Positions 35,286 to 38,699 of a stretch of 38,699 nt of DNA are shown one piece after another. The position numbers were made by a program, and so were the translations under genes. The notes beneath the pieces were generated by a model. That model did no database searches. It was not told the DNA's origin and was given only the letters and a program-made list of their open reading frames with translations. This DNA comes from Gemmataceae bacterium (GTDB taxonomy: Bacteria; Planctomycetota; Planctomycetia; Gemmatales; Gemmataceae), in contig JAIEMG010000222.1 in assembly GCA_019752375.1 (NCBI GenBank), positions 1 to 38,699 of the forward strand, in the 5' to 3' direction. Numbering within the stretch: the stretch's first letter is position 1; each line of letters begins with the position of its first letter.

Positions 35286-36610
35286 ACGCGGCCTCTCCCC
35301 TGGACAACTCGCTGCCACCCCCGCTGGCGCTCTGGATCGATCAGGCGTGCGATCGTTTCGAGAAAGCGCTGCGCCAGGGCCAGCGACCGCAGATCGAGCA
35401 GTTCATCGCGGACGCTCCCGAGGACGCCCGCGCCATGCTCATTCACGAACTCGTGGCCGTCGAGTTGGCGTGGGGCAAGGGCACATCGCTGCAGGATTAT
35501 CGGCAACGGTTTCCGAAGCACGCCGCCTTGCTGACCGGACTGTTTACCGGCAATCCGGCGCCGAAAGTGTCGGCACTGGTGCCGTCGGCCCGCGTTCACC
35601 GGACGGACGCACCGGTGGCGCCCGCAGCGCCAATTGCTCAGCCGGTTCCCAACCTGCGTCACCCGTCGCCGCTGCGCAAGTGGCTTGTGTTTGCCGCCAT
35701 CGCCGGAACATTGCTTCTCTTTGGCGCGCTGGCCGTTGCCCTCGTCTCCTGGGGCGGCGCGCGGCCGAAGCCGTTGCCGGCGAACGAGCTGGCAGGCAAG
35801 CGATTCACCAACGGGCTGGGAATGGAGTTCGCGTTGATCCCGGGCGGGAAGTTCACGATGGGCTCGCCGATCACCGAGCGAGACCGCAACCCCACCGAAG
35901 GGCCCGAGCACGAAGTGGCGCTGACCCAACCGTACTTCCTTGGTGTTCACGAGGTCACGGTCGCTCAGTTTCGCGCGTTCATTGAAAAGAGCAGCTATCG
36001 CAGCGAAGCAGAGACGGGCGGTCGTGGGGCATTCGCTTACGATGGAGCGACGAAGACCTTCGAAATGAATCCCGCCCGAACCTGGCGCAGTCCTGGCTGG
36101 GCGCAGGGCGACCGCGACCCGGTCGTGTGCGTGAGCTGGAACGATGCGCGTGCATTTTGCGAGTGGCTCAGCCAGCAGGAAAAGCGGACTTATCGATTGC
36201 CGACCGAAGCCGAATGGGAATGCGCCTGTCGCGCGGGTACGACGACGCCGTTCAGTATCGGCCCGTCGCTTTCATCCTTCCAGGCCAATTTCAATGGCGA
36301 ACGGCCCTATGGCGATGGCGCCCGCAGCCCCTACCGGCAGCGGCCAGTCGCGATCGGCACATTCGCTGCCAATCCATATGGACTTCACGACATGCACGGC
36401 AATGTGACGGAATGGTGCGCCGACTGGCACGATATCTATGCCGCGGAGCCACAGACCAACCCGACAGGGCCCTCGGTGGGACAGGACCGAGTCTATCGCG
36501 GCGGCTCGTGGTTCGATCACGGCAACCTGTGCCGCAGTGCCATACGCGGCAAAAATCGACCCGACACCGCCCTGACCGTCGTCGGCTTTCGTGTCGTCTG
36601 CATGCCGTGA
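35282..36610 (+). CDS. Membrane-anchored formylglycine-generating-enzyme/SUMF1-like protein
   Basis: A 442-residue protein. Residues 1-130 are cytoplasmic; the stretch RFEKALRQGQRPQIEQFIADAP...LLTGLF is of the kind normally found before the kinase domain of planctomycete Ser/Thr kinases. One membrane helix follows (about 134-157). Outside the membrane lies a full SUMF1/FGE-sulfatase domain: GMEFALIPGGKFTMGS, YFLGVHEVTVAQF, PVVCVSWNDARAFCEWLS, YRLPTEAEWECACRAG, NPYGLHDMHGNVTEWCADW, VYRGGSWFDHGNLCRSAIR and GFRVV. A real FGE oxidises sulfatase cysteine; most bacterial members act otherwise, often as binding domains, so enzymatic activity is uncertain. Gene coupling to the ECF sigma factor suggests that it senses a signal and controls the sigma factor. 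Confidence 0.85.
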   Translation: MNAASPLDNSLPPPLALWIDQACDRFEKALRQGQRPQIEQFIADAPEDARAMLIHELVAVELAWGKGTSLQDYRQRFPKHAALLTGLFTGNPAPKVSALVPSARVHRTDAPVAPAAPIAQPVPNLRHPSPLRKWLVFAAIAGTLLLFGALAVALVSWGGARPKPLPANELAGKRFTNGLGMEFALIPGGKFTMGSPITERDRNPTEGPEHEVALTQPYFLGVHEVTVAQFRAFIEKSSYRSEAETGGRGAFAYDGATKTFEMNPARTWRSPGWAQGDRDPVVCVSWNDARAFCEWLSQQEKRTYRLPTEAEWECACRAGTTTPFSIGPSLSSFQANFNGERPYGDGARSPYRQRPVAIGTFAANPYGLHDMHGNVTEWCADWHDIYAAEPQTNPTGPSVGQDRVYRGGSWFDHGNLCRSAIRGKNRPDTALTVVGFRVVCMP

Positions 36611-36625
36611 GGGAATCGGCGTTAT

Positions 36626-37537
36626 TCACGGAACCTGGTCCGCCGGCAGCACTTCGCCGCCGTTCCAGGTCGCCAGGGCCTTCCACACTTTCAAATCAAT
36701 CTTCTTTTTCAGGACGCGGACGCTGCCATCGCAGAAACCGAGGACGACCGTGCCGTCGGTGCTGCGCAACGACGACAACCCGCCTAGGCCAGCGATGTTG
36801 ACGTCGGGTTCCGGAGCGTTGGGCACGCGCGTGGCGGTGTACGTCGATTGCAAGAAGCGGCCGTCCAGCCAGCTGCTGCCGCGGTCGCCGGCCACATTCT
36901 TGCCGTCTTTCCAATCCTGGGCGCCCAGGTTGTCGTTCAGGTTCTTCGCGTAGTCCTTGTCCAGCGCGACGTGTTGCCGTTTCACGTCGGCAGCCTTGTT
37001 GCCGCCGTCGCCTTTCAGGCTCTCCCCAATCATCAGCGTGTTGCTGGCGCCGTCGGCATTGCTGATGGCGCCCAGCGTCAGCTTGGAATCCTGGCAGGCG
37101 ACGCCGTCGTTGTCCTTAAGCAGCGGCTTGGAGCCGGCGCAGAGGAAATAGTTGGTCGGACCGACGTTTTCGCGCACGGTTTTGACCAGGTCGAGCGGGC
37201 TGACGAAGGTCTTGATGGTGATCTTGCGGACTTCATCGTTGGACTTGTCGTCCACGGGCTTCTTGAAGTTGATCTTGTTGTAGACGTTTTGCTGCTCCAG
37301 GTAGGGGAGCAGGTGCGCCAGTCCGGAGAAGTTGTTCTGATCGTTGCCGCTGGGCAGGCGATTGCTGGCGTCGTGATAGGAGTGGGCGGCCAGGCAAATC
37401 TGCTTCACGTTGTTGATGGACGTGTTTCGTCCGCCGACCAACTGCGCATGCACCAGCGCCGGCATGAGGAACCCGGCGCCCAAGCCCAGGAGGACACAGA
37501 CGATGAGCAGATCGGCGCGTGTGAATGCAGAACGCAT
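36626..37537 (-). CDS. DUF1559 pilin-like protein, copy 1
   Basis: A 303-residue protein with AGGAG before the start. The N terminus is a prepilin-type hydrophobic helix (FTRADLLIVCVLLGLGAGFLMPALVHA), but with Ala before Phe1 and Asp at the +5 position where pilins have Glu, so processing is uncertain. After it come NNVKQICLAAHSYHDAS, a central beta region and a GFCDGSVRVLKK segment near the C terminus that corresponds to the HxxxxxxxxxDG-type end of DUF1559. About half the residues align with copy 2 (37692-38609). These proteins are greatly expanded in planctomycetes; their function is not established. Confidence 0.85.
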   Translation of the reverse strand: MRSAFTRADLLIVCVLLGLGAGFLMPALVHAQLVGGRNTSINNVKQICLAAHSYHDASNRLPSGNDQNNFSGLAHLLPYLEQQNVYNKINFKKPVDDKSNDEVRKITIKTFVSPLDLVKTVRENVGPTNYFLCAGSKPLLKDNDGVACQDSKLTLGAISNADGASNTLMIGESLKGDGGNKAADVKRQHVALDKDYAKNLNDNLGAQDWKDGKNVAGDRGSSWLDGRFLQSTYTATRVPNAPEPDVNIAGLGGLSSLRSTDGTVVLGFCDGSVRVLKKKIDLKVWKALATWNGGEVLPADQVP

Positions 37538-37582
37538 GGTGTTGTCTCCTGTGAATGTCGGTTGGGCGTCGACTCAAGACTG

Positions 37583-37665
37583 CCCAACGCGGCCCGGCGA
37601 CCGCGTTGGGGCGGCAGACCTCCCGGTCTGCCGTAGCTTGCCGGCAGACCGGGAGGTCTGCCGCC
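37583..37665. repeat. Hairpin repeats between the two DUF1559 genes
   Basis: A 10-bp stem with 8-nt loop (37583-37592/37601-37610) is followed by a perfect 24-bp inverted repeat (37610-37633/37642-37665) with an 8-nt centre. Each 24-nt arm is itself a hairpin (CGGCAGACC, 4 nt, GGTCTGCCG). It lies 27 nt downstream of copy 2 and may terminate it, but the nested symmetry is REP/BIME-like. Confidence 0.75.
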
Positions 37666-37691
37666 ACGAAGTAATGATAAAACGGCTCGGC

Positions 37692-38609
37692 TCACGGAGG
37701 CGTCGACGTGTCCTGGCTCTGATAGTCGGTGATCCCTTTCCAGACCTTCATTTCGATCTTCTTGGTGGCAGTCGAGACGTGGCCATCGCAGTAGAGCAAA
37801 CGGATCCTCCCGTCCAGGCTGCGCAGCGCCGAGAGGCCTCCCAGGCCTTCGCAATTGACATCCGGCTCCGCGGCGTTCGGCAGCCGTGTGCCGGTGAAGG
37901 TCGTCTGCAAGAACCGGCCGTCCATCCAGCTGGCGCCGCGGTCGCCGACGATGTTCTTGCCGTCCTTCCAGTCCTGCACGCCGGCTTCTTCCTTGATGTC
38001 CTTGAGCGCTTCCTTCTTCAGTCCGACGTGCTGTCGTTTCACATCAACCGCCTTGGTACCGTTATCGCCCTTGAGCGTCTCGCCGGCCAGGATCACATTG
38101 GACGTGCCCCGTCCGTTGGTGATGTTGCCGAGGCTTACCGGCGCGTCGTGACTGATGGGGCCATTGTTCCCCTTCAACATGGGCTTCGAACCGGCGCAGA
38201 AGAGGTAATTCGTCGCGCCAAGATCGTCCTTGACCGTCGCCACCGGGTCAACCGGGCTCAGATAGATCTTGACTTGCACTTTGCGGGCCTTGTCATTGGC
38301 CTTGTCGTCCAATGGCTTGGTGAAGTCAATGTCGTTGTACACGTTCTGCAGCTCGATGAACGGCAGCAGGGTGGCGAGCGCCGAGTAGTTGTTCTTGTCG
38401 CTTCCCATCGGGAAGTTGCTGTTGTTCGCGTCCGCATAGGTGTGACAGGCCAGGCCGATCTGCTTGAGGTTGTTGATCGACTGGATCTCCGTGGCCCGCA
38501 TGCGCGCCTGGAAGATTGCCGGCAGCAGCATGGCGAACAGGAGCAGCATCAGGGCCAGGATCACCACGAGGTAGGACATGGTGAAACCGGATCGACGGAT
38601 CCTTTTCAT
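37692..38609 (-). CDS. DUF1559 pilin-like protein, copy 2
   Basis: A 305-residue protein. The start at 38609 follows AAGGAG; an upstream in-frame Met at 38630 adds seven residues and is less likely. The prepilin signal is RRSGFTMSYLVVILALMLLL, with Gly before Phe1 as required by prepilin peptidase, but Tyr at +5 instead of Glu. It then reads NNLKQIGLACHTYADANN, LLPFIELQNVYNDIDF, LFCAGSKP and LLYCDGHVSTATKKIEMKVWKG (the DG-type C-terminal signature). It is clearly a paralogue of copy 1, on the same strand 154 nt upstream of it. A pseudopilin-like or envelope role is inferred. Confidence 0.87.
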   Translation of the reverse strand: MKRIRRSGFTMSYLVVILALMLLLFAMLLPAIFQARMRATEIQSINNLKQIGLACHTYADANNSNFPMGSDKNNYSALATLLPFIELQNVYNDIDFTKPLDDKANDKARKVQVKIYLSPVDPVATVKDDLGATNYLFCAGSKPMLKGNNGPISHDAPVSLGNITNGRGTSNVILAGETLKGDNGTKAVDVKRQHVGLKKEALKDIKEEAGVQDWKDGKNIVGDRGASWMDGRFLQTTFTGTRLPNAAEPDVNCEGLGGLSALRSLDGRIRLLYCDGHVSTATKKIEMKVWKGITDYQSQDTSTPP

Positions 38610-38651
38610 CAGCAGTCTCCTTCGCACCATAGAATTGAACCCGCCGGCGAG

Positions 38652-38672
38652 CGTCGGTGCGTAAGCCCGACG
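38652..38672. terminator. Small hairpin near the window end
   Basis: CGTCGG (38652-38657) and CCGACG (38667-38672) can pair around a 9-nt loop, upstream of DUF1559 copy 2. It might end a gene beyond the window. The stem is short, so confidence is low. Confidence 0.25.
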
Positions 38673-38699
38673 TGGGCTGTGACACCAAACACGTCGGGG

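Noticed and set aside
1-38699. CRISPR arrays, tRNA, rRNA, transposases, integrases and plasmid origins
   Set aside because: None recognised by eye. The repeats present are palindromic elements, not evenly spaced direct repeats with unique spacers.

Overview
The window is GC-rich, densely coded chromosomal DNA from a planctomycete, most likely of the Gemmata lineage. This is inferred from gene families that are typical of Planctomycetota: a PVC-type dehydrogenase/haem-binding fusion (TIGR02604/TIGR02603-like), two DUF1559 pilin-like proteins, a secreted DUF1080 protein, a ThuA-like protein, an exported WD40-like protein, a planctomycete-style Ser/Thr kinase and an ECF sigma factor paired with a membrane protein. 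No rRNA, tRNA, transposase, integrase or CRISPR array was seen, and no gene-free stretch exceeds 300 bases.

Region 1 (1-14449, + strand) is the most notable part: one tightly packed operon of six genes whose ends overlap by 1 or 4 nt at every junction. The first two genes encode a polyunsaturated-fatty-acid (Pfa-type) iterative synthase. The first is cut by the window start and carries tandem ACPs, a KR and a PKS-type DH. The second is KS-CLF-AT-DH-DH on one 2317-residue chain. Directly after them come oleA, oleB, oleC and oleD, the complete head-to-head hydrocarbon pathway (thiolase-like condensation, beta-lactone decarboxylase, beta-lactone synthetase, 2-alkyl-3-ketoalkanoate reductase). 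The layout suggests one assembly line in which the synthase makes polyunsaturated acyl chains and OleA joins two of them head to head, giving a very long polyunsaturated olefin. A 113-nt palindromic repeat lies in frame inside the second synthase gene.

Region 2 (14444-27559) holds a ROK/polyphosphate-glucokinase-like kinase and a HAD-IIB phosphatase (- strand). A set of mostly exported proteins follows: DUF1080, ThuA-like, kelch-like, PVC dehydrogenase/cytochrome, WD40-like, and a Gfo/Idh/MocA oxidoreductase. These are typical planctomycete carbohydrate or envelope functions. A large palindromic repeat (20520-20673) and a second relative of the repeat found in the synthase gene lie between the convergent kelch and PVC genes.

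Region 3 (27797-33277) has a membrane Ser/Thr kinase with a zinc-finger-like N terminus, a secreted TPR protein 42 nt downstream, a bidirectional terminator, and a convergent ilvB (acetolactate synthase) with a recognisable promoter.

Region 4 (33402-34490, - strand) is a small accessory patch: two unrecognised small genes, an RHH antitoxin with a palindromic operator-like site upstream, and possibly a decayed toxin start behind it.

Region 5 (34603-38609) has an ECF sigma factor with its own promoter, overlapping (ATGA) a membrane-anchored formylglycine-generating-enzyme-like protein. Two tandem DUF1559 paralogues follow on the - strand, separated by hairpin repeats.
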